From NCBI GenBank assembly GCA_000436375.1, contig FR885460.1:9823-46390 (forward strand): a DNA stretch of 36,568 nucleotides, in the 5' to 3' direction. Position 1 is the stretch's first letter. The number at the start of each line of letters is the position of its first letter. Positions 7,556 through 14,854 of the stretch are shown here, in pieces. The position numbers and the translations under genes are program-made. The stretch is from Azospirillum sp. CAG:239 (lineage in GTDB: Bacteria > Pseudomonadota > Alphaproteobacteria > RF32 > CAG-239). The notes under the pieces are model-generated. The model had not been told where the DNA came from. It saw nothing but the letters and a program-made list of their open reading frames with translations, and ran no database searches.

Positions 7556-8272
7556 CTATTTGTCGGAAGTCATATAACGGAAGACTTCGGCCATGTCTTT
7601 CCGCGGGTACAAATTAAGCAAAGACAGCGGCGTAGTGTCGCTGATAAGTTTGCCCCGGTTCATCAACAGAATACGTGAAGCGACGTTTTCGACCTCTTCC
7701 ATAATGTGCGTGGAAACGATGACGATGTTTTTTTCTCCGTAACGGCGGATAAAAGCGCGCATTTCGTATTTCTGATTGGGGTCAAGACCTTCGGTCGGTT
7801 CGTCGAGAATCAAAATCCGCGGCTTGTGTATCAGGGCTCCGGCTACCGCCGTCCGGTGCCGAAAGCCTTTGGACAATGTTTCTATACGCTGGTTTAAAAC
7901 ACCGGCCAGCTTCATCTGCGAGGCCGCTTCCGCCAGATTTATAAGCAGATCGTCCTTGCGCAGGCCGCGCAGGGCGGCGGCAAAATGAAGATATTCGAAC
8001 ACTGTCATTTCAGGATACAAGGGCGCGTTTTCCGGAACATAGCCGATTTTGCCGAGTGCTGCGACTCTGTTTTCGGCAATGTTCATGCCGTAGACGGACG
8101 TTTCGCCGCCGTCGGGCGTCAGATAGCCGGTCAACAGGCGCATCAGCGTGGTTTTGCCGGCGCCGTTCGGGCCGAGCAGCGCGACAACCTCGCCTTTTTT
8201 GATGCAAAAGTTGACATCGTCGACGGCTTTTATTTCGTTAAAGCTTTTAGACAGGTTCCTGGCGACTATCAT
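7556..8272 (-). CDS. ABC transporter ATPase (GldA/CcmA-like)
   Basis: 238 residues. Walker A GPNGAGKTT is at 34-42, the signature LSKGFRHR at roughly 134-141 (the LSKG variant common in the GldA and ABC-2 exporter family), Walker B ILILDEPTEGLDP follows, and the switch motif STHIMEEVE is present. It is the first gene of the operon and energises the downstream permease. Upstream lies a divergent, AT-rich region shared with the MlaD operon. A GAGGAAA sequence stands about 14 bases before the ATG, a little far for an ideal ribosome site. Confidence 0.93.
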   Translation of the reverse strand: MIVARNLSKSFNEIKAVDDVNFCIKKGEVVALLGPNGAGKTTLMRLLTGYLTPDGGETSVYGMNIAENRVAALGKIGYVPENAPLYPEMTVFEYLHFAAALRGLRKDDLLINLAEAASQMKLAGVLNQRIETLSKGFRHRTAVAGALIHKPRILILDEPTEGLDPNQKYEMRAFIRRYGEKNIVIVSTHIMEEVENVASRILLMNRGKLISDTTPLSLLNLYPRKDMAEVFRYMTSDK

Positions 8273-8304
8273 GGTTTTGGTCGTTTCCTCAAATTTATGC
8301 TGCC

Positions 8305-8310
8305 GTTATA
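8305..8310 (-). promoter_or_regulatory. possible -10 element of the ABC operon
   Basis: TATAAC read leftward, about 33 bases before the ATPase start codon. No good -35 lies 16-18 bases further upstream, only AT-rich sequence, so this is a weak call. Confidence 0.3.
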
Positions 8311-8380
8311 CTAGCAAATTAATTTTTAAATTTTAACAACTATTTTTATTTTTCAAAATGATTGATGACAAAATGTTTAT

Positions 8381-8409
8381 TTTACTTTATTTATATATGC
8401 AGATATAGA
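8381..8409 (+). promoter_or_regulatory. possible promoter of the MlaD-DUF2155 operon
   Basis: TTTACT (8381-8386) and TATAGA (8404-8409) are separated by 17 bases. The predicted start near 8416 gives a short leader containing the GGAG site at 8421. The AT-rich background makes chance matches likely. Confidence 0.35.
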
Positions 8410-8433
8410 AATTGCAGATTGGAGTTTGTACCC

Positions 8434-8949
8434 GTGCAGGAAAAATATACCAAGGAAGAGGCAAAGTCGCTGAGCGTCGGTCTGTATGTCGCTTTGGCGC
8501 TAATTGCCGGAACCATTTTCTTTACCTCGCAGAGGAAAGAAATCGAGCATGCGGAAAGCGGCGACTATTATGCGCTTAACGCCCGTTTCGGACGTACCGA
8601 CGGCTTGCAGATCGGCGATAAGGTTCGTCTGGCCGGCATAACGGTCGGCCGTGTCGTCGGCGCCAAACTCGACGAACATTTCAATGCGATTATGACCATG
8701 GAACTGAAAGACGGCATTCGCATTCCCGACGACAGCAGCGCGTCGATTGTCAGCTCCGGCATTATGGGAGCCAAATATATCGAAATCGAACCGGGCGGTT
8801 CGGAAGATTATCTGCAGCCGGGCGGCGAATTTTCATATACGCAGGACGCCATGGTCATCGAAGAACTGGTAGACCGTATCATCAGCATCGGCAAAGCCAA
8901 CCGCAGTAAGGCGGAAGACAAGAAAATCGACGAGATGGAAAAAATTTGA
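8434..8949 (+). CDS. MlaD-like MCE-domain lipid transport protein, copy 1
   Basis: 171 residues from a GTG start, chosen because GGAG (8421-8424) precedes it by nine bases. An in-frame ATG at 8362 would add 24 residues but has no ribosome site. One N-terminal anchor (about 13-31) is followed by a single MCE domain (about 46-125) with RTDGLQIGDKVRLAGITVG and SSGIMGAKYIEIEPG motifs. MlaD forms hexameric rings on the inner membrane that carry phospholipids between inner and outer membranes with MlaE, MlaF and MlaC; none of these is in the window. It is followed by a second MCE gene and a DUF2155 gene, and mlaD-DUF2155 is an order I know from alphaproteobacteria. Confidence 0.88.
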   Translation: MQEKYTKEEAKSLSVGLYVALALIAGTIFFTSQRKEIEHAESGDYYALNARFGRTDGLQIGDKVRLAGITVGRVVGAKLDEHFNAIMTMELKDGIRIPDDSSASIVSSGIMGAKYIEIEPGGSEDYLQPGGEFSYTQDAMVIEELVDRIISIGKANRSKAEDKKIDEMEKI

Positions 8950-8989
8950 TTTGAATTAGTTTTTGTTAGGAAAGTTTGAGGAGAGTTTG

Positions 8990-9448
8990 ATGAATAAGAA
9001 ACCGGTAGAAACCATTATGGGTATTGTCGTTGTTGTCGTAGCGGCGTTCTTTCTGTATTTTGCGTACAGGGTTTCTGACCTGCAAGTGGTCAAAGGATAT
9101 GAAGTTACGGCCAAATTTCTGAAGGTCGGCGGATTAAACGTCGGTTCCGACGTTCGTATCAACGGCATTAAGGTCGGCACGGTAATTGCGCAGAAACTTG
9201 ACAATGAAGACTATATAGCGGAAGTCAAGATGAGTATTGCGCCGGACATCAAACTGCCGGTTGACAGCGTGGCTGCGATTGTCAGCGACGGACTGGTCGG
9301 CGACAAGTTTATCAAAATTCTTCCGGGCAAGGAAACAACCCTGCTGGCCAACGGCGACACGATGACAAACACCAAAGACTTTAAGACTCTGGAAGACATG
9401 GTCGGCGAAATTATCTTTATGGTGACAGACAATGGTGACAAGAAATAA
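8990..9448 (+). CDS. MlaD-like MCE-domain lipid transport protein, copy 2
   Basis: 152 residues; the ATG at 8990 follows a GAGGAGAG site, whereas a TTG further upstream (8963) does not. The anchor helix is at about 9-26 and the MCE domain at about 38-118, with VGGLNVGSDVRINGIKVG and SDGLVGDKFIKILPG, matching the same motif positions as the preceding gene. The two copies have clearly diverged, so the duplication is not recent. Its last 17 bases overlap the next gene, implying coupled translation. It could form mixed or separate rings with copy 1; the sequence does not decide. Confidence 0.88.
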   Translation: MNKKPVETIMGIVVVVVAAFFLYFAYRVSDLQVVKGYEVTAKFLKVGGLNVGSDVRINGIKVGTVIAQKLDNEDYIAEVKMSIAPDIKLPVDSVAAIVSDGLVGDKFIKILPGKETTLLANGDTMTNTKDFKTLEDMVGEIIFMVTDNGDKK

Positions 9449-10463
9449 ACTTTGGACAGCGGCGGCGGTTGGTTCGCTGCTGTTTTCCACACAGGCTTCG
9501 GCCGCGGAAATCGAGCGCAACACGGCGCAGATGCAGGCAATGGACAAGATTACCGGGCGCGTCAGCGTTATTGACGTTCCGGTCAACAGCGAAGTGGCTT
9601 TCGGCAGTTTTTCCATTGTGGTGCGCGCCTGCAAAACGACGCCTCCGGAAGAAACGCCCGAAAACTATGCATTTGTTGACGTGGCTGACAGTTCGTTCGG
9701 CAAAATGCAGTTTAACATTTTCAAGGGGTGGATGATGTCTTCCTCGCCGGCTTTGAATGCCGTCGAACACCCTATTTATGACGTTTGGCTGCTTAAATGC
9801 ATTGACACCAACGTTGACAAAAGCAAGCTGATGAGCGAAGAACAACTGAAAGAGCGCGATGCCCTGCCCAAGCTTTCCGACATAAAACAGGAAGCAGGAA
9901 AAGCCGGAGAAACGCCAGTTCGGCCATCGGCGGAAGCAGAAGCGCAGCAGGAACAAAATCCCGTTGTTGAAGAAAAAAGCGAAGAAAAGGTTCTGGAAGA
10001 TTTTACCCAACCGGCAGAACTGAAAGAACAGGCGCCGGAGAGCGCGACATTGCCGCTTGCTGCCGGAAACGAAGAAATTGAGGGTGTGGCAGCGACAGAA
10101 AAACAGGATGGTCCGCAATCGCTGCTGAACATTGAGCCGCCGGCAGCGCCGGAAATTCCGCAGGCGCCCGAACCGGCCGTCGAAGAAAGCTGGGTTGAAC
10201 TGCCGCCTGCCGGCGAAACGCAGAAACAGCCGCAGGCTGCCGCCGAAACCCCTGCACCGTTGATTATGCAGGAAACGGCAACTGTTGAGAGTGAAATTCC
10301 CGCCGCGGCCGGCAGTGCGGAAGTTCCCGTTTCCGAAACGGAAGGCAGCATTCCGGAGAATCTGCCCGAGGACGAAGAGGACCAGTTTATCGACCTGAGC
10401 AGCGAGGCGGACGCTACGGCAGCGCTTGAAGCGGAATTGAGTGCGGAAGCGTTAAAAGAATAG
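9432..10463 (+). CDS. DUF2155 protein with long acidic Pro/Ala/Glu tail
   Basis: 343 residues. Signal peptide 1-24 (cleavage after ASA). Residues ~37-123 match DUF2155: MDKITGRVSVIDVPV, the VRACKTTPPEETPE segment with its Cys, a SGW-equivalent KGWMMSSSPALNAVEHP and YDVWLLKC. DUF2155 proteins are alphaproteobacterial periplasmic proteins of unknown function commonly encoded beside mlaD. From about residue 150 to the end the chain is low-complexity (Glu, Ala, Pro, Gln), strongly acidic and probably disordered; family members are usually much shorter. It overlaps the preceding MCE gene and ends before a terminator. Confidence 0.85.
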   Translation: MVTRNKLWTAAAVGSLLFSTQASAAEIERNTAQMQAMDKITGRVSVIDVPVNSEVAFGSFSIVVRACKTTPPEETPENYAFVDVADSSFGKMQFNIFKGWMMSSSPALNAVEHPIYDVWLLKCIDTNVDKSKLMSEEQLKERDALPKLSDIKQEAGKAGETPVRPSAEAEAQQEQNPVVEEKSEEKVLEDFTQPAELKEQAPESATLPLAAGNEEIEGVAATEKQDGPQSLLNIEPPAAPEIPQAPEPAVEESWVELPPAGETQKQPQAAAETPAPLIMQETATVESEIPAAAGSAEVPVSETEGSIPENLPEDEEDQFIDLSSEADATAALEAELSAEALKE

Positions 10464-10488
10464 TTTAAGCGGCCGTTAGATAATTAGG

Positions 10489-10518
10489 ACAGCACTCTTT
10501 TGCGGGTGCTGTTTTTTT
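10489..10518 (+). terminator. terminator of the MlaD-DUF2155 operon
   Basis: ACAGCAC (10489-10495) pairs with GTGCTGT (10506-10512), followed by a T-run. It begins 26 bases after the DUF2155 stop. Confidence 0.85.
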
Positions 10519-10563
10519 GTGCGCGAAAACTTATATATTGGACACAATAAGGAGAAAGATTCG

Positions 10564-11112
10564 ATGAGGCATGAATTTTACCGGGGGACCGAGAACCGGC
10601 CGCCGCTGTCCAATTTTATTGTTTTTGTCGACGACAAGATGCAGCATGATTATCAGTATCATCTGGTCGAACCGGCGGGTGAAAATTTTGCGCCCGATTT
10701 CAAACCGGAGCTGACGCCTGTTGAAATGTTGAACATGGGCGTCTTTGAAGGCAAGTATCTCAACGACTGCCGCAATGAGTTTCCGGCGTTTTGGTTTGAG
10801 AACGCCCATCTTTCTCCGAAAAAGGCCGATGCAAACCAAAACTTTTTTCACGTCAGGTCAAGGCTGCCGCTGAGCGAATGGCGGCGCCGGGGCTGGATAC
10901 TGGAACCTGACCCGCGCGGGTGGTTTCAGTGGTACTGTCGTTACTATTACGGCCGCCGCCTGCCCAAAGTCGACGCGATTCAAATCAACCGCTGGAAGAG
11001 TTTTCGGCGCCATAAGGCCCAAATTGAAAAAAACTGTTATATCGGCGATTTAAACTGCCGTCCCCGGCAGCGACAGGCCCTGCTGCAATGGGCCTATGAC
11101 CCTTTCTTTTAA
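10564..11112 (+). CDS. conserved hypothetical protein, Trp/Tyr/Arg-rich
   Basis: 182 residues; ATG at 10564 with AAGGAG (10549-10554) ten bases upstream. I recognise the pattern of a widespread uncharacterised bacterial family: an N-terminal HEFYRGTEN, then PDFKPELTPVEMLNMGVFEGKY as a short helix-loop, and a basic C-terminal half with WRRRGWILEPDPRGWFQWYC, YYYGRRLP, RRHKAQIEKNC and CRPRQRQALLQWAYD. There is no signal peptide or membrane segment. The repeated Arg/Trp/Tyr clusters suggest nucleic-acid or nucleotide binding, but that is inference. It has its own terminator upstream and is followed by the NUDIX gene after 18 bases. Confidence 0.75.
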   Translation: MRHEFYRGTENRPPLSNFIVFVDDKMQHDYQYHLVEPAGENFAPDFKPELTPVEMLNMGVFEGKYLNDCRNEFPAFWFENAHLSPKKADANQNFFHVRSRLPLSEWRRRGWILEPDPRGWFQWYCRYYYGRRLPKVDAIQINRWKSFRRHKAQIEKNCYIGDLNCRPRQRQALLQWAYDPFF

Positions 11113-11130
11113 AAATTTATGGAGATGAAA

Positions 11131-11727
11131 ATGGTTAGCAGTAAAGAAGACGAAAGAAGTCTTTTTGTGTCCGGTATTGTAAAAAACAAGGACAAATATC
11201 TTTTTCTGGTTAAGAATCCGGAACAATGGCAACAAGACGAAAACGGCCGGCTGCGGCTTCCCTTCGGCACGGTGGAAAGCCGGGTTGCCAAAGGGGAAAC
11301 GGCTGAAAGCGCCCTGATGCGCGAGTTTAAAAAGGAAATCGGCGCCGAGGTTAAAATCGTCAATTCCGAAACGTCGCATTTCATATACAACGGACAGGTG
11401 GACGAAATGAACATGAACGCCAGGAACAACAAGCCGCTGTTTGTTTACAAGGAAGAAAAAATTGAAGAAGACAGGCGCCGGTTCGACTATATTTATTCAT
11501 TTTTGACCGATGCGGGAAAATTTGACGAGATCAGGCCGCTGAACCGCAACGCCGTGGTGCTGATGAACCGGGATTTGCTCAAAAAAGCGGCCAAGGGCAA
11601 ACTGTCGGTTGGTGAACTGAAGCTGCGCGGCGGCCGCATCATTTCGGAAATCGAACTTCCCGAGGATGCCCTGCTCTATCCGACGCCGTCGTCAAAAGGG
11701 CTTTATCTGTGCGGCAGATGTCATTGA
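11131..11727 (+). CDS. NUDIX-domain protein
   Basis: 198 residues from the third of three nearby ATGs; GGAG at 11121-11124 is correctly placed for 11131, while the ATG at 11119 has no site. The Nudix box lies at about 46-72: LPFGTVES, KGETAESALMREFKKEIG. It has three extra residues between the first glycine and the KGE, and Lys replaces the first Glu of REUxEE, so catalytic strength is uncertain. NUDIX enzymes hydrolyse nucleoside diphosphates linked to other groups. The C-terminus ends in LCGRC, a possible half of a metal site. The substrate cannot be named. Confidence 0.75.
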   Translation: MVSSKEDERSLFVSGIVKNKDKYLFLVKNPEQWQQDENGRLRLPFGTVESRVAKGETAESALMREFKKEIGAEVKIVNSETSHFIYNGQVDEMNMNARNNKPLFVYKEEKIEEDRRRFDYIYSFLTDAGKFDEIRPLNRNAVVLMNRDLLKKAAKGKLSVGELKLRGGRIISEIELPEDALLYPTPSSKGLYLCGRCH

Positions 11728-11745
11728 CAAACTCTAAAAAGAAGG

Positions 11746-11774
11746 TTGTCTTTCCGTTTATTTAAGTCTACACT
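11746..11774 (+). promoter_or_regulatory. possible promoter of the glycosyltransferase gene
   Basis: TTGTCT (11746-11751) and TACACT (11769-11774), spacing 17. It lies in the 83-base gap between the NUDIX and glycosyltransferase genes. Confidence 0.35.
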
Positions 11775-11810
11775 TCAGATATTGGACTGTTTTGGAATAG
11801 AGGCTTAAAA

Positions 11811-12743
11811 ATGGAAAACGAAATTGACGTCAGCTTTGTCATGACGGTTTACAACAAGGAATATTATCTGCCTTCGGTTATTCGGGCGCTGCTTAATCAG
11901 ACAGGTTTAAAAAATCCCGAATATATTTTTGTCGACGACGTTTCGACCGATAAGTCGGTTGAAATTATCCGCGAAATGACAAAGGGAATAAAAAACGTCA
12001 AAATTTTTGCCAATACCGAAAACCGCGGAATCAGCGTCCGCATTAACCAAGGAATTGCGGCGGCGGAAGGAAAATATACCCGCATGCTTGATTCCGACGA
12101 TATTTTTCCGCTTGATTCAACGCAAAAAATGGTTCAGCTGGCCGAAGAACTGTCTGCGGATATGGTTTACGGCACTTTTACCAAAACCGGCAAGGAGCCG
12201 ACAGAGCTTGAACATGAGTTTATGAACGACAATTTTACCTACGACTTTGACAAAGATGCGCTGCGCACGGTGCTGACCGGACGCTTTACCCGCATGGGAC
12301 AGCTGATCAGAACCGAAGTTCTGCAAAAAGCAGGCGGCGCCGACGAACGCGTTTTCATTCAGGACGAATCTATTCCGCTGAGAGCGGCTCTTCATGCGCG
12401 GGGAATTGTCAAAATCCATGACAACGTCGTGCTGGTTCCCCAAGAACTGGGCAATTTCTCGGGCAACAAAGTGCAGCTCGACAATGACCGCTTTATGGCT
12501 TATTGTTATATGCTTCTGGACAATCCGCAGCTACCGGCCGATATTCGAAAAATGCTTTATGCACGCGCCTTGTCCGCTTATTGGAAGTTTGTCAAAAAAA
12601 CTTCGCGGCTGCCGTATCTGAAACCGGTTTTCTTTAAATATCTGATTTCTAAAGTCAATCCGCAGTTGCCGGATATTCAATATCTGAAAAAAATGCAGCA
12701 GATTTTTCTGAAACTGCCCAATGTGCGCAGAATTAAAAATTAA
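11811..12743 (+). CDS. family 2 glycosyltransferase
   Basis: 310 residues. The N-terminal GT-A domain shows VSFVMTVYNKEYYLPSVI (about 7-24), the nucleotide-binding FVDDVSTDKSVEII (40-53), NTENRGISVRINQGI (68-82) and the metal-binding DSDD at 94-97. The acceptor half has QDESIPLRAAL near 185-195, where the catalytic ED-type acidic pair is expected. There are no transmembrane helices; the C-terminus is basic and could touch the membrane. Family 2 enzymes make polysaccharide, LPS or glycolipid links, and the specific sugar cannot be assigned. It is a solitary glycosyltransferase, not in a capsule cluster; the next gene (TrhA-like) follows after 15 bases. Confidence 0.9.
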   Translation: MENEIDVSFVMTVYNKEYYLPSVIRALLNQTGLKNPEYIFVDDVSTDKSVEIIREMTKGIKNVKIFANTENRGISVRINQGIAAAEGKYTRMLDSDDIFPLDSTQKMVQLAEELSADMVYGTFTKTGKEPTELEHEFMNDNFTYDFDKDALRTVLTGRFTRMGQLIRTEVLQKAGGADERVFIQDESIPLRAALHARGIVKIHDNVVLVPQELGNFSGNKVQLDNDRFMAYCYMLLDNPQLPADIRKMLYARALSAYWKFVKKTSRLPYLKPVFFKYLISKVNPQLPDIQYLKKMQQIFLKLPNVRRIKN

Positions 12744-12758
12744 GTTTGGGAGAAACAA

Positions 12759-13409
12759 ATGGAAGCCGTAAAGCGTCCCTACACCATTCAGGAAGAAATC
12801 TGGAGCAGCCTGATTCACGGAATCGGCATTGCTCTGAGCATCGCAGGACTGATTGTGCTGGTGACGCTTGCCGCGCAAGACGGCAATGTCTGGGTGGTCG
12901 TGTCAACGGCAATCTTCGGGGTTTCGATGGTTGTCTTATATACGGCATCGACGCTTTACCATGCTATCCCCAACCCCGAGATTAAGCTTAAGCTTAAAAA
13001 GTTTGACCATATTTCAATTTATTATCTTATTGCCGGTACTTATACGCCGTTTATGCTGGTGAATATGCGTGGTCCTGTCGGCTGGACGGTTTTTGGCATT
13101 ATCTGGGGGCTTGCGCTTATCGGAACCGTGCTGAAACTGTGTACTCAGGGCAGCGGCACCAAGGTTTGGTCAATTGGCCTCTATCTGCTGATGGGGTGGC
13201 TGGTGGTGTTTGCATCCAAGCAGCTGGCGGCGCGGCTGCCGGACATCGGCCTGACTTTTCTGGTCCTGGGCGGTCTGTTCTATACGCTGGGAATTTTCTT
13301 CTATGTTTGGAAAAGCCGTCAGTATACGCATGCCGTCTGGCATTTTTTCGTACTTTCCGGAACCGTTATGCACTTTTTTGCCGTGCTTTATTCCTGTGTG
13401 CTTCGTTAA
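12759..13409 (+). CDS. trhA: hemolysin III / TrhA family membrane protein
   Basis: 216 residues, seven hydrophobic segments; start supported by GGGAGA. Family hallmarks in order: QEEIWSSLIHGIGIALS at the N-terminus, STLYHAIPN (~65-73), KKFDHISIYYLIAGTYTPF (~80-98), and HAVWHFFVLSGTVMHFFAVLY near the C-terminus. The conserved Ser, His and Asp residues form the zinc-binding site shared with the PAQR (adiponectin/progestin receptor) superfamily. In bacteria the family is linked to membrane energetics/lipid homeostasis; the 'hemolysin' name is historical. It ends one base before a convergent small gene, with no terminator hairpin between them. Confidence 0.92.
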   Translation: MEAVKRPYTIQEEIWSSLIHGIGIALSIAGLIVLVTLAAQDGNVWVVVSTAIFGVSMVVLYTASTLYHAIPNPEIKLKLKKFDHISIYYLIAGTYTPFMLVNMRGPVGWTVFGIIWGLALIGTVLKLCTQGSGTKVWSIGLYLLMGWLVVFASKQLAARLPDIGLTFLVLGGLFYTLGIFFYVWKSRQYTHAVWHFFVLSGTVMHFFAVLYSCVLR

Positions 13410-13410
13410 A

Positions 13411-13512
13411 TCAGAAGTCAAAGTTTTCCTTAATCAGGTAATAAATGCATTTGATCCCCAGCCAGAGGTATGACAGTGCCAGGACAATCAGCGTCAGTTT
13501 GATGAATCCCAT
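13411..13512 (-). CDS. 33-residue single-pass membrane peptide
   Basis: A short frame found by reading the gap between two larger genes. The ATG at 13510-13512 lies 11 bases after the DUF2156 stop, and AAGGAAACGAG sits directly before it, partly overlapping that stop codon, as in coupled operon genes. The product begins MGFIKLTLIVLALSYLWLG, a single hydrophobic helix of about 17-20 residues, and continues with a short Tyr/Lys/Asp tail (KENFDF). Composition and ribosome site argue for a real small membrane protein. I do not recognise a family. It could modulate a membrane enzyme such as the DUF2156 protein encoded just upstream. Confidence 0.6.
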   Translation of the reverse strand: MGFIKLTLIVLALSYLWLGIKCIYYLIKENFDF

Positions 13513-13523
13513 CTCGTTTCCTT

Positions 13524-14420
13524 TCAGTATTCGGCGGCAACGTCGTATTTTTTTATAAAACGTACCGGATTGTACTCCAACTTGACCTTGCGCAGTCCTT
13601 CTATTCCCAGATCCTGTTCCCGGTTGACAAAACGGTAATTGCTGCCGACGTTTTCCAGCATAATGCGGTTGATGGCCGCATAGGCGCCGCGATATGCATA
13701 AGACGCCTTTTCAAAATGAACAGCGATAGTGTTATCGTCGAGCCTTTCGCCCAGAGCGAAGGCCATAATCCGGTTGTCAATAATCAGAACGCCGCCGAAA
13801 ACGTGTCCGGGCAAATGTTGCCAGTCGTCCAGCATTCGATTGACGGCTTCGTTTTCGGCAAGAATCGTTTTGTGCTCCTTGTCTTTTTTTACTTCCGGCT
13901 GATTCAGCCATTGCCGCTGAAATTCTTTTATATCCGGTATCAATTCCGCAGAAACGTTTTTGTAGATGTAGTTGTAATATTGTTTGAACTGGTTGGAGAG
14001 TTTTCGTTTATTGCGAAAACGGTAGCCGTTGAGCGCAATAAGCTCGGGAATGCTGTAAATATATTCGAAATGATCCCTTTCCTCTTTCAGACAAACGGAA
14101 TCTTCAAAAAAACCGGACAGAATGCAGGCCAACATTCCCGGAACCCGCGTAAAAGAAAAGCCCCGAGGAAAATGCCGGCGCAGAATTTGTTCCCAATCGG
14201 TGCGGCGCCAGCGGCCAATCGGCGGATTATATACGGGACGGCCGTTTTCATAATGGCGCAGCCAGCATAAGTCGTCGGCAAATGCCATTTCATAGCGGTA
14301 TTTGTCTTTCCAACACCAGAGATTGGCAAACGTATAGTCGGCGGCCTTTTCTTCGCTGGCCGCATAAAACTGCATGTAGCGTTCTCCGTATTCCGGCGTT
14401 ATCGGGACGAATTTCAGCAT
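13524..14420 (-). CDS. DUF2156 (phosphatidylglycerol lysyltransferase C-domain-like) protein
   Basis: 298 residues, soluble. It shows the tandem GNAT-like arrangement of DUF2156: an N-terminal FVPITPEYGERYMQFY block, a YTFANLWCWKDKYRYE motif (~29-44), PVYNPPIG (~62-69), then SIPELIALNGYRFRNKRKLSNQFKQ (~128-150) in the first-domain helix, and a second acetyltransferase-like half with GGVLIIDNRIMAFALGE and RGAYAAINRIML. The last segment, NREQDLGIEGLRKVKLEYNPV, is typical. The related domain in MprF transfers aminoacyl groups from aminoacyl-tRNA to phosphatidylglycerol; stand-alone DUF2156 proteins are not well characterised. It follows the lipoprotein gene by one base and is followed by the small membrane peptide. 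Confidence 0.82.
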   Translation of the reverse strand: MLKFVPITPEYGERYMQFYAASEEKAADYTFANLWCWKDKYRYEMAFADDLCWLRHYENGRPVYNPPIGRWRRTDWEQILRRHFPRGFSFTRVPGMLACILSGFFEDSVCLKEERDHFEYIYSIPELIALNGYRFRNKRKLSNQFKQYYNYIYKNVSAELIPDIKEFQRQWLNQPEVKKDKEHKTILAENEAVNRMLDDWQHLPGHVFGGVLIIDNRIMAFALGERLDDNTIAVHFEKASYAYRGAYAAINRIMLENVGSNYRFVNREQDLGIEGLRKVKLEYNPVRFIKKYDVAAEY

Positions 14421-14421
14421 C

Positions 14422-14790
14422 TTATTCTTCCGCTATGCAGTCGTCGCCGTTGAAAGAATAGTTAATGACCTCGCTGTTCTGAATGGTAAAGCTGGTTTTG
14501 CAGTAATAAGTGTCGTTCTGCGGCGGAAGACCGTAGCTGTCGTTGGATATGGCGGAATAGACAACTTCATCGGCATAAGGTTCAGTATTGCCGCCAATCG
14601 GTCCGTCATAGATTTTGGTATAAGTGACAACAGCGGTTCCGGGCGCCGGATATATAACGCTGTCCGGTTCTCCCCAGCTGTAGTACAGCGCTTCCTGGCT
14701 CATGCCGACCCAGTTCTGCAACTGCTGCCGGTAAGAAGCCTGATCCGTCGTACAGGCGCTCAGCAGCATCAGACAAAGTAAGACAAACAT
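14422..14790 (-). CDS. small lipoprotein, BamE/SmpA-like pattern
   Basis: 122 residues from the ATG at 14788-14790, chosen because GAGGGG lies seven bases upstream; a TTG five codons earlier lies inside that site. It has a type II signal peptide with lipobox LSAC (Cys13). The mature part has a short helical stretch WVGMSQEALYYSWGEPDSVI reminiscent of BamE/OmlA proteins (helix followed by G-x-P), then beta strands, with two Cys near the end (YYCKTS and DDCIAEE) that could form a disulfide. It probably sits in the outer membrane facing the periplasm. Its operon position between hflX and the DUF2156 gene gives no direct functional clue. Confidence 0.7.
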   Translation of the reverse strand: MFVLLCLMLLSACTTDQASYRQQLQNWVGMSQEALYYSWGEPDSVIYPAPGTAVVTYTKIYDGPIGGNTEPYADEVVYSAISNDSYGLPPQNDTYYCKTSFTIQNSEVINYSFNGDDCIAEE

Positions 14791-14854
14791 TTGTATTCCC
14801 CTCAAAAAACAGATTTTGCAAAGTTTATCTAATTATTTGAGCAGGCAATGCAAC

